Source: Herbaspirillum sp.
Lineage (GTDB): Bacteria > Pseudomonadota > Gammaproteobacteria > Burkholderiales > Burkholderiaceae_D
Direction of reading: 5' to 3'
Assembly (NCBI RefSeq): GCF_017744395.1
Contig: NZ_JAGIBI010000009.1
Location: forward strand, 1-64,000
Length of the DNA stretch: 64,000 nt
Shown: positions 36,261-45,619 of the stretch, piece by piece
How the letters are laid out: every line of letters begins with the position of its first letter
Numbering within the stretch: the stretch's first letter is position 1
The notes under the pieces: model-generated
The model's database searches: none
The model's input: only the letters and a program-made list of their open reading frames with translations
Told to the model about the DNA's origin: nothing
Translations under genes and position numbers: made by a program

Positions 36261-36992
36261 TCACAGGTCTACCGACTGCTGGGCGCGCACCTGGCCGCGG
36301 TCGAGAACACGAACAGCGACCGCCTTGATGGTCGCTCCCTCCGGCACATTCAACACGCCTTCCACCCGCTGGTAATACTTGAATGCGAGCCTGTAACGCG
36401 CGAGATCAGCCGAGTTGGATTCCGGGAAATTGATAATAGCACTCTTACCCGACTGCCAAACCGTGATACTAAGCTGTAAATTCCCGGCAAATTGCTGGGT
36501 ACCGCCGCCGCCCTGCATGACCAGAACGCGATAGCGCACCTGGTTGGCCCCGGCCAGCTCGGCCTTGAACCGCTGGATGGTAATGCCCGGCGCGCCGAGG
36601 TTGGTCGGCAGCAGGCTGTCGAAAAAGGCCAAGTCTTCCTTCTGGCGGTTGTTTTCCGCCTCCAGGTTCTTGACCTGGGCCGCCAGTTGCGCCTGCGCCG
36701 CCTGGGCGATCTTCAGTTCATTCTGCGAAGCGTTCGACGCCGTTTGCAGGCGCTCGTTTTCTTCCGACAGCTTTTTGACCTGGCCGGCAAGCTCCGACAA
36801 CTGCTCGCCGGCATCGCCCTGCAAGGTGGGCAGGTTGTTGCGCCCCAGCTCATAGGTCCAGACGGCCAGCGCCACGCCGCCGCCCAGCACGGCCGCCCAC
36901 AACAGGGCCTGCAGCGGCCACGGCAGATGGCGTTTGATCGTCATCTTCGGCGCAGAGATCGTCATGCGCCGTTGCCATAACCTGTACTTCAC
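36261..36992 (-). CDS. DUF6776-like membrane-anchored coiled-coil protein
   Basis: A 243-residue protein of unknown function. One transmembrane helix ([20 protein letters not shown]) comes early, then a coiled coil rich in Q/E/L ([21 protein letters not shown], continuing to about residue 130), then a globular domain, probably periplasmic. I favour the GTG at 36992, which overlaps the argC stop (GTGA) and so couples translation; ATG 36965 is an alternative. The gap to the bactofilin gene is nine bases, so both may act at the envelope. Confidence 0.75.
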   Translation of the reverse strand: MKYRLWQRRMTISAPKMTIKRHLPWPLQALLWAAVLGGGVALAVWTYELGRNNLPTLQGDAGEQLSELAGQVKKLSEENERLQTASNASQNELKIAQAAQAQLAAQVKNLEAENNRQKEDLAFFDSLLPTNLGAPGITIQRFKAELAGANQVRYRVLVMQGGGGTQQFAGNLQLSITVWQSGKSAIINFPESNSADLARYRLAFKYYQRVEGVLNVPEGATIKAVAVRVLDRGQVRAQQSVDL

Positions 36993-38026
36993 GGCAGCAC
37001 GGGGACCTGCAGCAGGCCGGTGGTTTCCGGCAGGCCGAACATCAGGTTCATGCACTGCACCGCCTGGCCGGACGCGCCCTTGACCAGGTTGTCCTGCACC
37101 ACCAGCACCACGACGGTGTCGCCGTCGCCGGGGCGATGCACAGCCAGGCGCAGCATGTTGGAGGCGCGCGTGGTGCGGGTTTCCGGGTGCGAGCCGAACG
37201 GCATCACATCGACAAAAGGCTCGTCCTTGTAAGCGTCCTCGAACAGGGCCTGCAGCGCGGCGTTGTCGATATCCTTGGTCAGGCGGCCGTACAGCGTGGA
37301 ATGCATGCCGCGGATCATCGGCACCAGGTGCGGGGTGAACAGCAGGCCGATCTTGTCCTTGGTCAGCGTGGACAGGCGCTCCACGGTCTCCGGCGTATGG
37401 CGGTGGCCGGATACGCCGTAGGCCTTGAAGTTGTCCGAGGCTTCCGAAAACAGCAGCGACAGCTCGGCCTTGCGGCCCGCGCCGGACACGCCGGACTTGC
37501 AGTCGGCGATCAGGTGCGAGGCATCGATCACGCCGGCCTTGAGCAGCGGCGCGAAGCCCAGCTGCATGGTGGTCGGATAGCAGCCCGGATTGCCCACCAC
37601 GCGCGCGCGGCGGATCTGTTCGCGGTTCAGCTCGGGCAGGCCGTAGGCGGCCTCCTTCAACAGGTCGGTGCAGCTATGCGGCAGCTTGTACCATTTCTCG
37701 AAGGCGGCGACGTCCTGCAGGCGGAAATCGGCGGCAAGGTCGATCACCTTCACGCCCGCGGCCACCAGCTCAGGCGCCTGGGCCATCGCCACGCCGTGCG
37801 GGGTGGCGAAGAACACCACGTCGCAGTCGGTCAGGCGCGCCTTGTCGGGCGAGGAAAACGCCACGTCGACGCGGCCGCGCAGCGACGGATACATCTCCGC
37901 CACCGGCATGCCGTCTTCCTTGCGCGAGGTCACGGCCTGCACGCTGGCTTCCGGGTGGGTCGCGAAAATACGCAGCAATTCGACACCGGTGTAACCGGTC
38001 CCGCCGACGATACCTACCTTGATCAT
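36989..38026 (-). CDS. argC: N-acetyl-gamma-glutamyl-phosphate reductase
   Basis: A 345-residue NADPH enzyme, third step of arginine biosynthesis. [12 protein letters not shown] (residues 8-19) binds NADP. The active-site cysteine is in [15 protein letters not shown] and [15 protein letters not shown] are also conserved. ATG 38026 follows AAGGACAAGAC. Upstream, the leader has a small hairpin, CTTCGC-AAAA-GCGAAG (about 38057-38072), of unknown role. Confidence 0.96.
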   Translation of the reverse strand: MIKVGIVGGTGYTGVELLRIFATHPEASVQAVTSRKEDGMPVAEMYPSLRGRVDVAFSSPDKARLTDCDVVFFATPHGVAMAQAPELVAAGVKVIDLAADFRLQDVAAFEKWYKLPHSCTDLLKEAAYGLPELNREQIRRARVVGNPGCYPTTMQLGFAPLLKAGVIDASHLIADCKSGVSGAGRKAELSLLFSEASDNFKAYGVSGHRHTPETVERLSTLTKDKIGLLFTPHLVPMIRGMHSTLYGRLTKDIDNAALQALFEDAYKDEPFVDVMPFGSHPETRTTRASNMLRLAVHRPGDGDTVVVLVVQDNLVKGASGQAVQCMNLMFGLPETTGLLQVPVLP

Positions 38027-38244
38027 GTCTTGTCCTTGCGATAAAAGGAGAACGGAAAGCTTCGCAAAAGCGAAGTTTCTCAAACTTTTTCATTCTAGCA
38101 GGAGAATATTTCCCTCTCATTTCTGTTCGGGAAGTTATTTCACCGGCAAGCCTTGAAAAATCCCGTCATGCGGGAATGGCCGCCCTGCCCCGGAAATGCC
38201 GACACAGCCGGCAAGCCAGGCACTGCAATAGCGCAAAAAAGCAA

Positions 38245-38274
38245 AAAGCCGCCAGCAACAATGCCGGCGGCTTT
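38245..38274 (-). terminator. Terminator downstream of rpsI
   Basis: AAAGCCGCC and GGCGGCTTT pair over a 12-base loop; on the minus strand TTTTTGCTTTTTTG follows. It ends the rplM-rpsI transcript. The rest of the 266-bp gap 38027-38292 is argC leader. Confidence 0.8.
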
Positions 38275-38292
38275 CTGTGATGCGGGAAACGA

Positions 38293-38685
38293 TTAACGCT
38301 TCGAGAATTGCTTTGCGCGACGTGCCTTGCGCAGACCAACCTTCTTACGTTCGACTTCACGCGCGTCACGGGTGACGTAGCCTGCGTTCGACAGGGCCGG
38401 CTTCAGGCCGGCGTCGTAGTCGATCAGGGCGCGGGTGATGCCGTGGCGCACCGCGCCGGCCTGGCCGGACTCGCCGCCGCCGTGCACGTTCACCATGATG
38501 TCGAAACGCTCGACGTTGCCGGTCAGTTCCAGCGGCTGGCGGATCACCATCAGGCCGGTTTCGCGGGAGAAGTATTCAGCAGCGGGCTTGCCGTTGACGA
38601 CGATGTTGCCCGAACCTGCCTTGATGAAAACACGAGCCACAGCACTCTTGCGACGGCCGGTTCCGTAATTGTAGTTACCGATCAT
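38293..38685 (-). CDS. rpsI: 30S ribosomal protein S9
   Basis: A 130-residue ribosomal protein of the small-subunit head whose C-terminal tail reaches the P-site t[18 protein letters not shown] at the start and the end [11 protein letters not shown] are diagnostic. It lies 9 bases after rplM, the conserved rplM-rpsI pair. Confidence 0.98.
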   Translation of the reverse strand: MIGNYNYGTGRRKSAVARVFIKAGSGNIVVNGKPAAEYFSRETGLMVIRQPLELTGNVERFDIMVNVHGGGESGQAGAVRHGITRALIDYDAGLKPALSNAGYVTRDAREVERKKVGLRKARRAKQFSKR

Positions 38686-38694
38686 GTCTGTTCC

Positions 38695-39123
38695 TTAGAG
38701 CGCGAGGGGTTTCGGTTGCTGGGCGGAGTGCGGATGGTTGCCATCTGCATACACCTTCAGCTTCTTGATCATGGCGTAGCCCAGCGGGCCCTTGGGCAGC
38801 ATGCCCTTGACGGCCTTCTCCAGCGCGCGGCCGGGGAAACGCTGTTGCATCTTCAGGAAATTGGTTTCGTAGATGCCGCCCGGATAGCCGCTGTGACGGA
38901 AATACGTCTTTTCAGTAGCCTTGGTGCCGGTGACGCGCAGCTTGCCAGCGTTGATCACGACGATGAAATCGCCGGTGTCGACGTGGGGGGTAAATTCCGG
39001 TTTGTGCTTGCCGCGCAGTCGGAGTGCCACTTCGCTGGCAACACGTCCGAGGACCAAGTCCGTCGCGTCAATCACGAACCACTCGCGCTGAACCTCATGG
39101 GCTTTAGCGGAAAAGGTCTTCAT
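38695..39123 (-). CDS. rplM: 50S ribosomal protein L13
   Basis: A 142-residue large-subunit protein. [20 protein letters not shown] and [19 protein letters not shown], then GMLPKGPLG, are conserved. ATG 39123 follows TTTAGGAAGTCAAAC. The longer ORF to 39264 reads the leader. Its promoter lies at 39264-39293, leaving an untranslated leader of about 135 bases in which autoregulatory structure is possible. Confidence 0.98.
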   Translation of the reverse strand: MKTFSAKAHEVQREWFVIDATDLVLGRVASEVALRLRGKHKPEFTPHVDTGDFIVVINAGKLRVTGTKATEKTYFRHSGYPGGIYETNFLKMQQRFPGRALEKAVKGMLPKGPLGYAMIKKLKVYADGNHPHSAQQPKPLAL

Positions 39124-39263
39124 GTTTGACTTCCTAAATGAAAAATAACGCTCAAAGTGGCGGTTCCGTTCGTCCGTGCCGGCCATACTAGATTGCTCTA
39201 GTCGGGCCTTCACGCCTGGCGGACTCATCCTTTTATCTTCCCGAGCGCATGGGAAAGCCGGCA

Positions 39264-39293
39264 ATTATAGCCTTTTCAAGGACTTAGCGTCAA
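39264..39293 (-). promoter_or_regulatory. rplM-rpsI promoter
   Basis: On the minus strand: -35 TTGACG (39288-39293), 18-base spacer, -10 TATAAT (39264-39269). Both hexamers are near consensus, fitting a strong ribosomal-protein promoter. It is separate from and downstream of the sRNA terminator at 39399-39427. Confidence 0.8.
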
Positions 39294-39398
39294 AAGGTTT
39301 GATGAATTTTGTGGCATACAGCCGCGCCGAAGGCGGATTTTCGATGGCAAATCGGCAATTTTCATCCGCTTTTGCCGGAATGGCGGGAACGAGCGGAC

Positions 39399-39487
39399 AA
39401 AAAAAACCCGGAAACAGGAGTTCCGGGCTTAATCCACCGTTGAGGAGGGTGGAGGAGACATCGTTACGTGCTGCAAATACATCCGTT
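39399..39487 (-). ncRNA. Candidate small RNA with anti-Shine-Dalgarno loops
   Basis: An approximately 89-nt transcript predicted on the minus strand from the promoter at 39494-39522 to a perfect intrinsic terminator. The 3' hairpin pairs CCCGGAA with TTCCGGG (39407-39427) around loop CUCCUGU and is followed by eight U. A second hairpin pairs UCCACC with GGUGGA (39433-39453) around loop CUCCUCAAC, with GUCUCC immediately 5'. Both loops carry CUCCU, the complement of Shine-Dalgarno sequences, a layout known from C-rich-loop sRNAs of other bacteria. No ORF with a ribosome site fits inside. It lies between rplM and the divergent osmC-like gene. Confidence 0.65.
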
Positions 39488-39493
39488 GAAACC

Positions 39494-39522
39494 AATATAG
39501 CAAAGCATTTTGTGCATTGCAA
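39494..39522 (-). promoter_or_regulatory. Promoter of the candidate sRNA
   Basis: Minus strand: -35 TTGCAA (39517-39522), exact 17-base spacer, -10 TATATT (39494-39499). The -35 lies inside TGCATTGCAA (39513-39522). The same ten bases recur at 39625-39634, and a variant, GGCATTGCAGG, occurs near 39563, so a regulator may bind here. The sRNA start would be near 39487. Confidence 0.6.
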
Positions 39523-39739
39523 TATACGAAGCGATATTTTTTCACCCTTACCGGAAAAGCCCGGCATTGCAGGTTTTTCCTTGTTCAAACATGCCATTAA
39601 AACAATGACGGACAGATAATTTTTTGCATTGCAAAATCCGTGCTTCCCGGCTGCCGCAGCCTTGCCGCGTCCAATAACAGCGGCCCGGGCCGCCAAAAGC
39701 TACAATACGCAACTCTTTCAACCAATTTGGACGACACAG

Positions 39740-40198
39740 ATGGAATGCACAGTGCGCTGGACCGGCTTGTCCGGCATGACCTTTACGGCGGAAACAGGCT
39801 CGGGGCATCTGGTGACGATGGACGGCGCGCCCGAGGGCGGCGGCCGCAACCTGGCGCCGCGCCCGATGGAAGTGGTGCTGGCCGGCACCGGCGGCTGCAC
39901 CGCTTATGATGTGGTGGTGATCCTGCGCAAGAGCGGCCAGGATGTGCGCGGCTGCGACGTCACGCTCAAGTCCGAGCGCGCCGAGACCGATCCGAAAGTC
40001 TTTACCAAGATCCACTTCCACTTCACCGTGCGCGGCCGCAACCTCAAGCCGAACGTGGTCGAACGCGCCATCAAGCTGTCCCATGAAAAATACTGCTCGG
40101 CCTCGATCATGCTGGAAAAGACCGCCGAACTGACCCACTCCTTCGAGATCGTCGACGACCTGAGCGAAGCGGCGCCGGCGCTGGGCCAGCAGCAGTAA
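39740..40198 (+). CDS. OsmC family protein, YhfA-like
   Basis: A 152-residue OsmC/Ohr-fold protein. The two conserved cysteines are Cys53 (GTGGCTAYDVV) and Cys119 (HEKYCSASI), the pair used for peroxide reduction in this superfamily. Sequence and length fit the YhfA branch, whose physiological role is poorly known. ATG 39740 is the conserved start; the ORF reads 37 codons upstream into AT-rich leader. It is followed by a bidirectional terminator. Confidence 0.88.
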   Translation: MECTVRWTGLSGMTFTAETGSGHLVTMDGAPEGGGRNLAPRPMEVVLAGTGGCTAYDVVVILRKSGQDVRGCDVTLKSERAETDPKVFTKIHFHFTVRGRNLKPNVVERAIKLSHEKYCSASIMLEKTAELTHSFEIVDDLSEAAPALGQQQ

Positions 40199-40215
40199 GC
40201 AAAAACGCCGCAAAG

Positions 40216-40252
40216 AAAAACGCCGCACGGCTTGCACCGGTGCGGCGTTTTT
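40216..40252. terminator. Bidirectional terminator between osmC-like gene and coq7
   Basis: AAAAACGCCGCA (40216-40227) pairs with TGCGGCGTTTTT (40241-40252). It serves both convergent genes. A partial second copy of the left arm (AAAAACGCCGCA at 40201-40212) lies just before it. Confidence 0.85.
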
Positions 40253-40268
40253 TACATCGGGGGGCGGC

Positions 40269-40895
40269 TCAGACGTAGTAAGCCACGCCCGTCATCACCT
40301 TCGACATCGCCTTCATCGCTCCCTTGATGGGCGCCGGCATCTCGGCCGCGCCGAGGTCCTTGGCCGCCTGGCCGTGCTCGACCTCGTCGATGCGCATCTG
40401 CTCGACGATGGCGCGCGACTTGTTGTCCTGCGCGGGCAGCTTTTCCAGATGGCTCAGCAGGTGCAGCTCGACCTGGCGCTCGGTCTCGGCCACAAAGCCG
40501 AGGTTGCGCGCATCGCCCACGCGGGCGGCGATGGTGCCCAGCACGTAGGAGCCGGCATACCAGAGCGGATTCAGCAGGCTGGTGCGCGAACCCAGCTCGC
40601 GCAGACGCTCGGCGGTCCAGGCCAGATGGTCTTCCTCTTCGATGCCGGCATGCTCGAAGGCCTGCCTGATCTCGCGCTTCTGGGCGAACCGCCCTTGCGC
40701 GTCGTACAAGGCCTGGGCGCATACCTCGCCGACATTGTTGACCCGCATCAGCCCGGCCGCGTGCCGCTTCTCGGCCTCGTCCATCACGCCGTCGGCCAGG
40801 CCGCGAGCGGGATTGGGACGGCTTTCGGAGACCACGCCGCTGATCACGCGCAGCGCCTTGTCGAAGTCGGTAATCAGTTGGTCGACGAATTGCAT
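40269..40895 (-). CDS. coq7: 2-polyprenyl-3-methyl-6-methoxy-1,4-benzoquinone monooxygenase
   Basis: A 208-residue membrane-associated diiron hydroxylase of ubiquinone synthesis. The diiron ligands are in two ExxH pairs: [10 protein letters not shown] then EEEDHLAW, and [10 protein letters not shown] then RIDEVEHGQ. The length fits the bacterial Coq7/UbiF-replacement type found in betaproteobacteria. GGAGAAAGGGGGACGC stands before ATG 40895. It lies 40 bases after pyrC and may be cotranscribed. Confidence 0.93.
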   Translation of the reverse strand: MQFVDQLITDFDKALRVISGVVSESRPNPARGLADGVMDEAEKRHAAGLMRVNNVGEVCAQALYDAQGRFAQKREIRQAFEHAGIEEEDHLAWTAERLRELGSRTSLLNPLWYAGSYVLGTIAARVGDARNLGFVAETERQVELHLLSHLEKLPAQDNKSRAIVEQMRIDEVEHGQAAKDLGAAEMPAPIKGAMKAMSKVMTGVAYYV

Positions 40896-40935
40896 GCGTC
40901 CCCCTTTCTCCTTTTCATCCCTTTGCAGCGACGGC

Positions 40936-41970
40936 TCAGGCCATCTTCCAGTTGATCTGCTCGCCAGCCGACAGCGGCACCACGGTGGCGTCGCCCATCG
41001 GCAGCTCGGCCGGGATGGTCCAGCTTTCGCGCTTCAGGGTGACGGTACCGGTATTGCGCGGCAAGCCGTAGAAGGCCGGGCCGTTGAAGCTGGCGAAGGC
41101 TTCGAACTTGTCCAGCGCGCCGGCCTGGTCGAAGGCTTGCGCGTACAGTTCCAGCGCATGCAGCGCGGTGTAGCAGCCGGCGCAGCCGCAGGCGTGCTCC
41201 TTCAGCCCCTTGGCGTGCGGCGCCGAGTCGGTGCCGAGGAAGAACTTGTCGTTGCCGGAAGTGGCGGCCGCCACCAGCGCCTGACGATGGGTCTCGCGCT
41301 TCAGGACCGGCAGGCAGTAGTAATGCGGACGGATACCGCCCTTGAAGATCTCGTTGCGGTTGAACAGCAGGTGGTGGGCGGTGATGGTGGCCGCGGTCGG
41401 GCCTTCGCCGGCCAGCACGTATTCGGCGGCTTCCTTGGTGGTGATGTGTTCGAACACCACCTTCAATTCGGGCATGGCTTGGCGCAAAGGCTTCATGATG
41501 CGGTCGATGAACACCGCCTCGCGGTCGAACAGGTCGATCGCCGGGTCGGTCACCTCGCCGTGGACCAGGAACGGCATGTCCAGCTCCTGCATCACTTCCA
41601 GCGTCTTGTAGCACTTGGAGAGATCGGTCACGCCGGCGTCGGAATTGGTTGTGGCGCCGGCCGGATACAGCTTGACCGCCTTGACGAAGCCGCTGTCCCG
41701 GGCGCGGCGGATTTCGTCGGGCGGGGTATTGTCGGTCAGGTACAGCACCATCAGCGGCTCGAACTGCATGCCCGCCGGCAGCGCAGCCAGGATGCGGTCG
41801 CGGTAGGCCGCGGCCTGTTCGGTGGTGGTGACCGGCGGCTTCAGGTTGGGCATGACGATGGCGCGCGCGAACTGGCGCGCGGTATGCGGCAGCACATCAT
41901 TGAGGGTCGCGCCGTCGCGCAGGTGCAGGTGCCAGTCGTCCGGGCGGGTGATGGTCAGTTGGTTGCTCAT
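40936..41970 (-). CDS. pyrC: Dihydroorotase
   Basis: A 344-residue class II dihydroorotase, third step of pyrimidine synthesis. It has the zinc motif DWHLHLRDG at residues 11-19, the MPNLKPPV segment, the bridging-lysine segment [14 protein letters not shown], and HHLLFNRN and [12 protein letters not shown] 41970 is conserved; the ORF extension is leader. It is 40 bases upstream of coq7. Confidence 0.96.
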   Translation of the reverse strand: MSNQLTITRPDDWHLHLRDGATLNDVLPHTARQFARAIVMPNLKPPVTTTEQAAAYRDRILAALPAGMQFEPLMVLYLTDNTPPDEIRRARDSGFVKAVKLYPAGATTNSDAGVTDLSKCYKTLEVMQELDMPFLVHGEVTDPAIDLFDREAVFIDRIMKPLRQAMPELKVVFEHITTKEAAEYVLAGEGPTAATITAHHLLFNRNEIFKGGIRPHYYCLPVLKRETHRQALVAAATSGNDKFFLGTDSAPHAKGLKEHACGCAGCYTALHALELYAQAFDQAGALDKFEAFASFNGPAFYGLPRNTGTVTLKRESWTIPAELPMGDATVVPLSAGEQINWKMA

Positions 41971-42116
41971 TGCGGTGTTCTTTCTGGTCTGGAATCGGCG
42001 GATGGCAGGCATCTCGACGGACGCGCCCGGCCGGGCGGCATCATCAAGGGCGTTATTCTACCGTAGCCGTCAAGCCCCGCCGCTCCCCGGCCCCAGCCCG
42101 GGGCCGGATAAAAGAA

Positions 42117-42142
42117 AAGGCCGCATCGTCGCCGATGCGGCC
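42117..42142 (-). terminator. Terminator downstream of gltL
   Basis: GGCCGCATCG and CGATGCGGCC form a strong stem; on the minus strand TTTTCTTTT follows. It ends the glt operon before the pyrC leader. Confidence 0.8.
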
Positions 42143-42180
42143 CTTCCGGACTCCGGGATGCGCCCGCAGGCGCTGCGGGA

Positions 42181-42909
42181 TCAGTGGGTGATGATCTTGG
42201 CCAGGAAGTCGCGCGCGCGTTCCGAGCGCGGCTGCGCGAAGAACTCGTCCTTGGCGCAATCTTCGACGACCGCGCCCTTGTCCATGAACACCACGCGGTT
42301 GGCGACCTTGCGGGCGAAGCCCATTTCGTGGGTCACGACCATCATGGTCATGCCTTCCTGGGCCAGGCCGACCATGACGTCCAGCACTTCATTGATCATT
42401 TCCGGGTCCAGCGCCGAGGTCGGTTCGTCGAACAGCATCGCGATCGGATCCATCGACAGCGCGCGGGCGATCGCCACACGCTGCTGCTGGCCGCCGGAGA
42501 GCTGGCCGGGGAACTTGTCCTTGTGCGCCAGCAGGCCCACGCGGTCGAGGTACTTCAGCCCCTTCTCGGTCGCCTCGTCCTTGCTGCGGCCCAGCACCTT
42601 GACCTGGCCGATGGTCAGGTTGTCGCGGATGGACAGGTGCGGGAACAGTTCGAAGTTCTGGAACACCATGCCGATGCGCGCGCGCAGCTTGGACAGGTTG
42701 GTCTTGGGGTCGCCCACCGAGACGCCGTCGACGGTGATGACGCCCTTCTGGAACGGCTCCAGGCCGTTGACGGTCTTGATCAGCGTCGACTTGCCGGAAC
42801 CGGACGGGCCGCACACCACCACCACGTCGCCCTTTTTCACCGAGGTCGAGCAGTCGGTCAGGACCTGGAAGCTGCCATACCACTTGCTGACGTTGTTGAG
42901 TTCAATCAT
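42181..42909 (-). CDS. gltL: Glutamate/aspartate ABC transporter ATP-binding protein
   Basis: A 242-residue ATPase of a polar amino acid importer. Walker A GPSGSGKST (near 36), signature LSGGQQQR and Walker B AMLFDEPTSALD are all present. FQNFELFPHLSIRDN is typical for the GltL/GlnQ group. It is the last gene of gltIJKL, 66 bases after gltK. Confidence 0.93.
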   Translation of the reverse strand: MIELNNVSKWYGSFQVLTDCSTSVKKGDVVVVCGPSGSGKSTLIKTVNGLEPFQKGVITVDGVSVGDPKTNLSKLRARIGMVFQNFELFPHLSIRDNLTIGQVKVLGRSKDEATEKGLKYLDRVGLLAHKDKFPGQLSGGQQQRVAIARALSMDPIAMLFDEPTSALDPEMINEVLDVMVGLAQEGMTMMVVTHEMGFARKVANRVVFMDKGAVVEDCAKDEFFAQPRSERARDFLAKIITH

Positions 42910-42975
42910 TTGTTTCTCCTGAATTCCTAAATTCGTTGGGCCGCCCGCCGCATCGGCGAACGGCCGTCATTGGGC

Positions 42976-43671
42976 TTAGCGGATGATGGCGATCTTCTTC
43001 TGGAAGCGCTTGACCAGTTGCGACAGGCCGAAGCTCAGCACGAAGTACACCACCGCCACGAACAGGTACATTTCCACCAGGCGGCCGTCGCGCTGCGCGA
43101 TCTTGGAAGCGCTGGTGACGAAGTCCGGCACCGAGCCCAGCACGTAGACCAGCGACACGTCCTGGAACAGGATGATGGTCTGGGTCAGCAGGATCGGCGC
43201 CATGTTGCGGAACGCCTGCGGCAGCACCACGTTGCCCATCATCTGCCAGTAGTTCATGCCGATCGCGTAACCGGCGAAAATCTGGCCGCGCGGGATCGAC
43301 TGGATGCCCGAACGCATGATTTCGCAGTAGTAGGCCGACTCGAACAGGATGAAGGTGATCAGCGCCGATTCGAAAGCGCCGACCTGGATCGGCTCGGAAG
43401 CGCCGATGATCCACGCCCCGATGAACGGCACCAGGAAGTAGAACCAGAAGATCACCAGCACCAGCGGGATCGAGCGGATCAGGTTGACGTAGGTGGTAGC
43501 GATGAATGACAGCGGCTTGTTGGAGGACAAGCGCATCATGGCCAGCAGCGTACCGATGATGATGCCGCCCAGCATGGACGAGAAGGTCAGGATGACGGTG
43601 AACTTCAGGCCCGTGGTGAACAGGTAGTACCAGGAACGCTCGATGACGTTGAAGTCGAAATTGCTGAACAT
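42976..43671 (-). CDS. gltK: Glutamate/aspartate ABC transporter permease GltK
   Basis: A 231-residue inner-membrane permease of the HisM/GltK type with about five membrane helices and the EAA loop EIMRSGIQSIPRGQIFAGYAIG, which contacts the ATPase. It lies three bases after gltJ. Confidence 0.93.
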   Translation of the reverse strand: MFSNFDFNVIERSWYYLFTTGLKFTVILTFSSMLGGIIIGTLLAMMRLSSNKPLSFIATTYVNLIRSIPLVLVIFWFYFLVPFIGAWIIGASEPIQVGAFESALITFILFESAYYCEIMRSGIQSIPRGQIFAGYAIGMNYWQMMGNVVLPQAFRNMAPILLTQTIILFQDVSLVYVLGSVPDFVTSASKIAQRDGRLVEMYLFVAVVYFVLSFGLSQLVKRFQKKIAIIR

Positions 43672-43674
43672 GGA

Positions 43675-44424
43675 TCAATGCCCTCCCGAACTGGCGCTAC
43701 CGCTGGAGATGTAGCCAGGGACAGCAGTCACTTTTTCCAGCAGGCGCGCCAGCAGCAGCGCAATGACGGAAATGACGATGTAGATGATGGTGGCGCCGGT
43801 CAGCGCCTCGAAGGTCTGGAAGGTGAACTCGCGCATCGAGTAGGTGGCTGCGGTCAGCTCGATCAGGCCGATGGTCAGCGCCACCGAGCTGTTCTTGATG
43901 ATCGCGGCGAACTCGTTGGTCAGCGCCGGGATGATGATGCGGAACGCCATCGGCAACAGCACGTAGCGATAGGTCTGCACCGGCGTCAGGCCGAGCGCGT
44001 GGCCGGCCATGCGCTGGCCGCGCGGCAGCGCCTGGATGCCGGTAGTAACCTGCACCGCGACACGGGCCGAAGTGAAGAAGCCCAGCGCCAGGGTGGCGGT
44101 GATGAAGGACGCGTTCGGCAAGCTCTTGAGCCAGTCTCCGACCGCATGGGGCAGCACTTCCGGCATCACGAAATACCAGAGGAACATCTGCACCAGCAGG
44201 GGGATGTTGCGGAAAAGTTCCACGTAGCCGTTGGCAAGGCGCACGGCCCATGGTTTTGTTGTTGTGCGGATGGTGCCGGCGATGGTGCCGAGGATCAGCG
44301 CCATGATCCAGGCGGATACCGCTGTCGCGATGGTCCATTTCAGGCCCGCCATCAGGGTATCGATATAGGGGATGCCGTCGGGAGACATCTCCCAGAAGAT
44401 TCCCCAGTTCCAGTTGTAATGCAT
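43675..44424 (-). CDS. gltJ: Glutamate/aspartate ABC transporter permease GltJ
   Basis: A 249-residue permease that pairs with GltK. The first helix sits near residues 30-50, RNIPLLVQMFLWYFV is typical for the family, and the EAA loop reads VTTGIQALPRGQRMAGHALG. It is separated from gltI by a 247-bp gap (44425-44671) with an internal terminator. Confidence 0.93.
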   Translation of the reverse strand: MHYNWNWGIFWEMSPDGIPYIDTLMAGLKWTIATAVSAWIMALILGTIAGTIRTTTKPWAVRLANGYVELFRNIPLLVQMFLWYFVMPEVLPHAVGDWLKSLPNASFITATLALGFFTSARVAVQVTTGIQALPRGQRMAGHALGLTPVQTYRYVLLPMAFRIIIPALTNEFAAIIKNSSVALTIGLIELTAATYSMREFTFQTFEALTGATIIYIVISVIALLLARLLEKVTAVPGYISSGSASSGGH

Positions 44425-44570
44425 ATGTGGCCTCGTCTTTTGTTTCGAGTCTGTCTGTCAGGCGCGATCACCAGGCAAATGTCGCGCCCTGGCTATTCCG
44501 GTCAGTCACCGGCCGCTGTGGATAAAGGCGATTGCACGCGGCAACCGTCTTCGCCGGCCGGTTAAACAAA

Positions 44571-44591
44571 ACGGGGGACAAGGCCCCCCGT
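44571..44591 (-). terminator. Internal terminator between gltI and gltJ
   Basis: ACGGGGG and CCCCCGT pair over a short loop; on the minus strand TTTTGTTTAA follows. Partial termination here would give more binding protein than permease, a common arrangement in ABC importer operons. Confidence 0.65.
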
Positions 44592-44671
44592 TTCGTCAAG
44601 ACGGGCTATCCGTCTTGCGATGGAACGGGTCGCCCCGCTCCATCGCCCATTGCGCAAAGGCAATCAGCCGA

Positions 44672-45619
44672 TTACTTCTTGCCGGCCGATTTCTTCTGCG
44701 CTTCCGGAACCACCGCATAAGCGGACGGCTCGCCCGAATCGGTCGGCTTGGCCAGCACGGCCAGCAGTTCCTTGCTCATCGGCACGTTCAGGTTGATGCC
44801 CTTGGGCGGGATCGGCGAGGTGAACCACTTGCCATAGATCTTCTTGATCTCGTCGCCCTTGTAGACCACGGTCAGGGCATCGTCGACCACCTTCTTGAAG
44901 GCGTCGTCGCCCTTCGGCAGGATCAGGCCGTACGGCTCGACCGACAGCGCTTCCGCGGAGATCTGGTAGTCGCCCGGCGCCTTGGAGTTGGCGGCCAGGC
45001 CGGCCAGCAGGATGTCATCCATCACGAACGCGGCGGCACGGCCGGTTTCCACCATCAGGAAGGCTTCGGCGTGGTCCTTGGCAGCCAGGATGTTCATGCC
45101 CAGGTTGCGTTCCGTGTTCAGGGAAGTGATCTGCTTCAGGTTGGAAGTGCCCGAGGTCGACACGATGGTCTTGCCCTTCAGGTCGTCCAGGGTCTTCAGG
45201 TTCGCGGCCTTCTTCGACAGGAAACGGTTGGCGGTCACGAACTCGGTCACCGAGAAGGACACCTGCTTCTGGCGCTCCATGTTGTTGGTGGCGGAGTCGC
45301 AGGAAATGTCGGTGGTGCCGTTGGCGATCAGCGGGATACGGGTAGCCGAAGTCACCGGAACCATCTTGATGTTGAGCGAAGTCAGGCCCAGCTTCTTCTG
45401 GATCGCGGTAGCGGCCTTCAGGCACAGGTCGATCGAGTAGCCCTGGTAGGACTGCTTGTCATCGAGGTAGGAGAACGGAATCGAGGAATCGCGCACGCCC
45501 AGAGTCAGGGTGCCGGAGTCCTTGATCTTCTTCAGACGGCCGGAAAATTCCTCTGCATGAACCGAACCCATCAGCACGCTTGCACCGACCAAAACCCCTG
45601 CTAGCTTCAATAACTTCAT
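44672..45619 (-). CDS. gltI: Glutamate/aspartate ABC transporter binding protein
   Basis: A 315-residue periplasmic binding protein with a clear signal peptide (MKLLKLAGVLVGASVLMGSVHA). It starts the mature domain with EEFSGRLKKIKDSGTLTLGV. DISCDSATNNMERQKQVSFS and GTSNLKQI fit GltI-type glutamate/aspartate binders. CCAGGAGGTCACACA before ATG 45619 is an excellent ribosome site. It heads gltIJKL. Confidence 0.93.
   Translation of the reverse strand: MKLLKLAGVLVGASVLMGSVHAEEFSGRLKKIKDSGTLTLGVRDSSIPFSYLDDKQSYQGYSIDLCLKAATAIQKKLGLTSLNIKMVPVTSATRIPLIANGTTDISCDSATNNMERQKQVSFSVTEFVTANRFLSKKAANLKTLDDLKGKTIVSTSGTSNLKQITSLNTERNLGMNILAAKDHAEAFLMVETGRAAAFVMDDILLAGLAANSKAPGDYQISAEALSVEPYGLILPKGDDAFKKVVDDALTVVYKGDEIKKIYGKWFTSPIPPKGINLNVPMSKELLAVLAKPTDSGEPSAYAVVPEAQKKSAGKK

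Noticed and set aside
39265-39696. 143-residue minus-strand ORF between rplM and the osmC-like gene
   Set aside because: No family features and no ribosome site; it runs across the candidate sRNA, its terminator and the rplM promoter.
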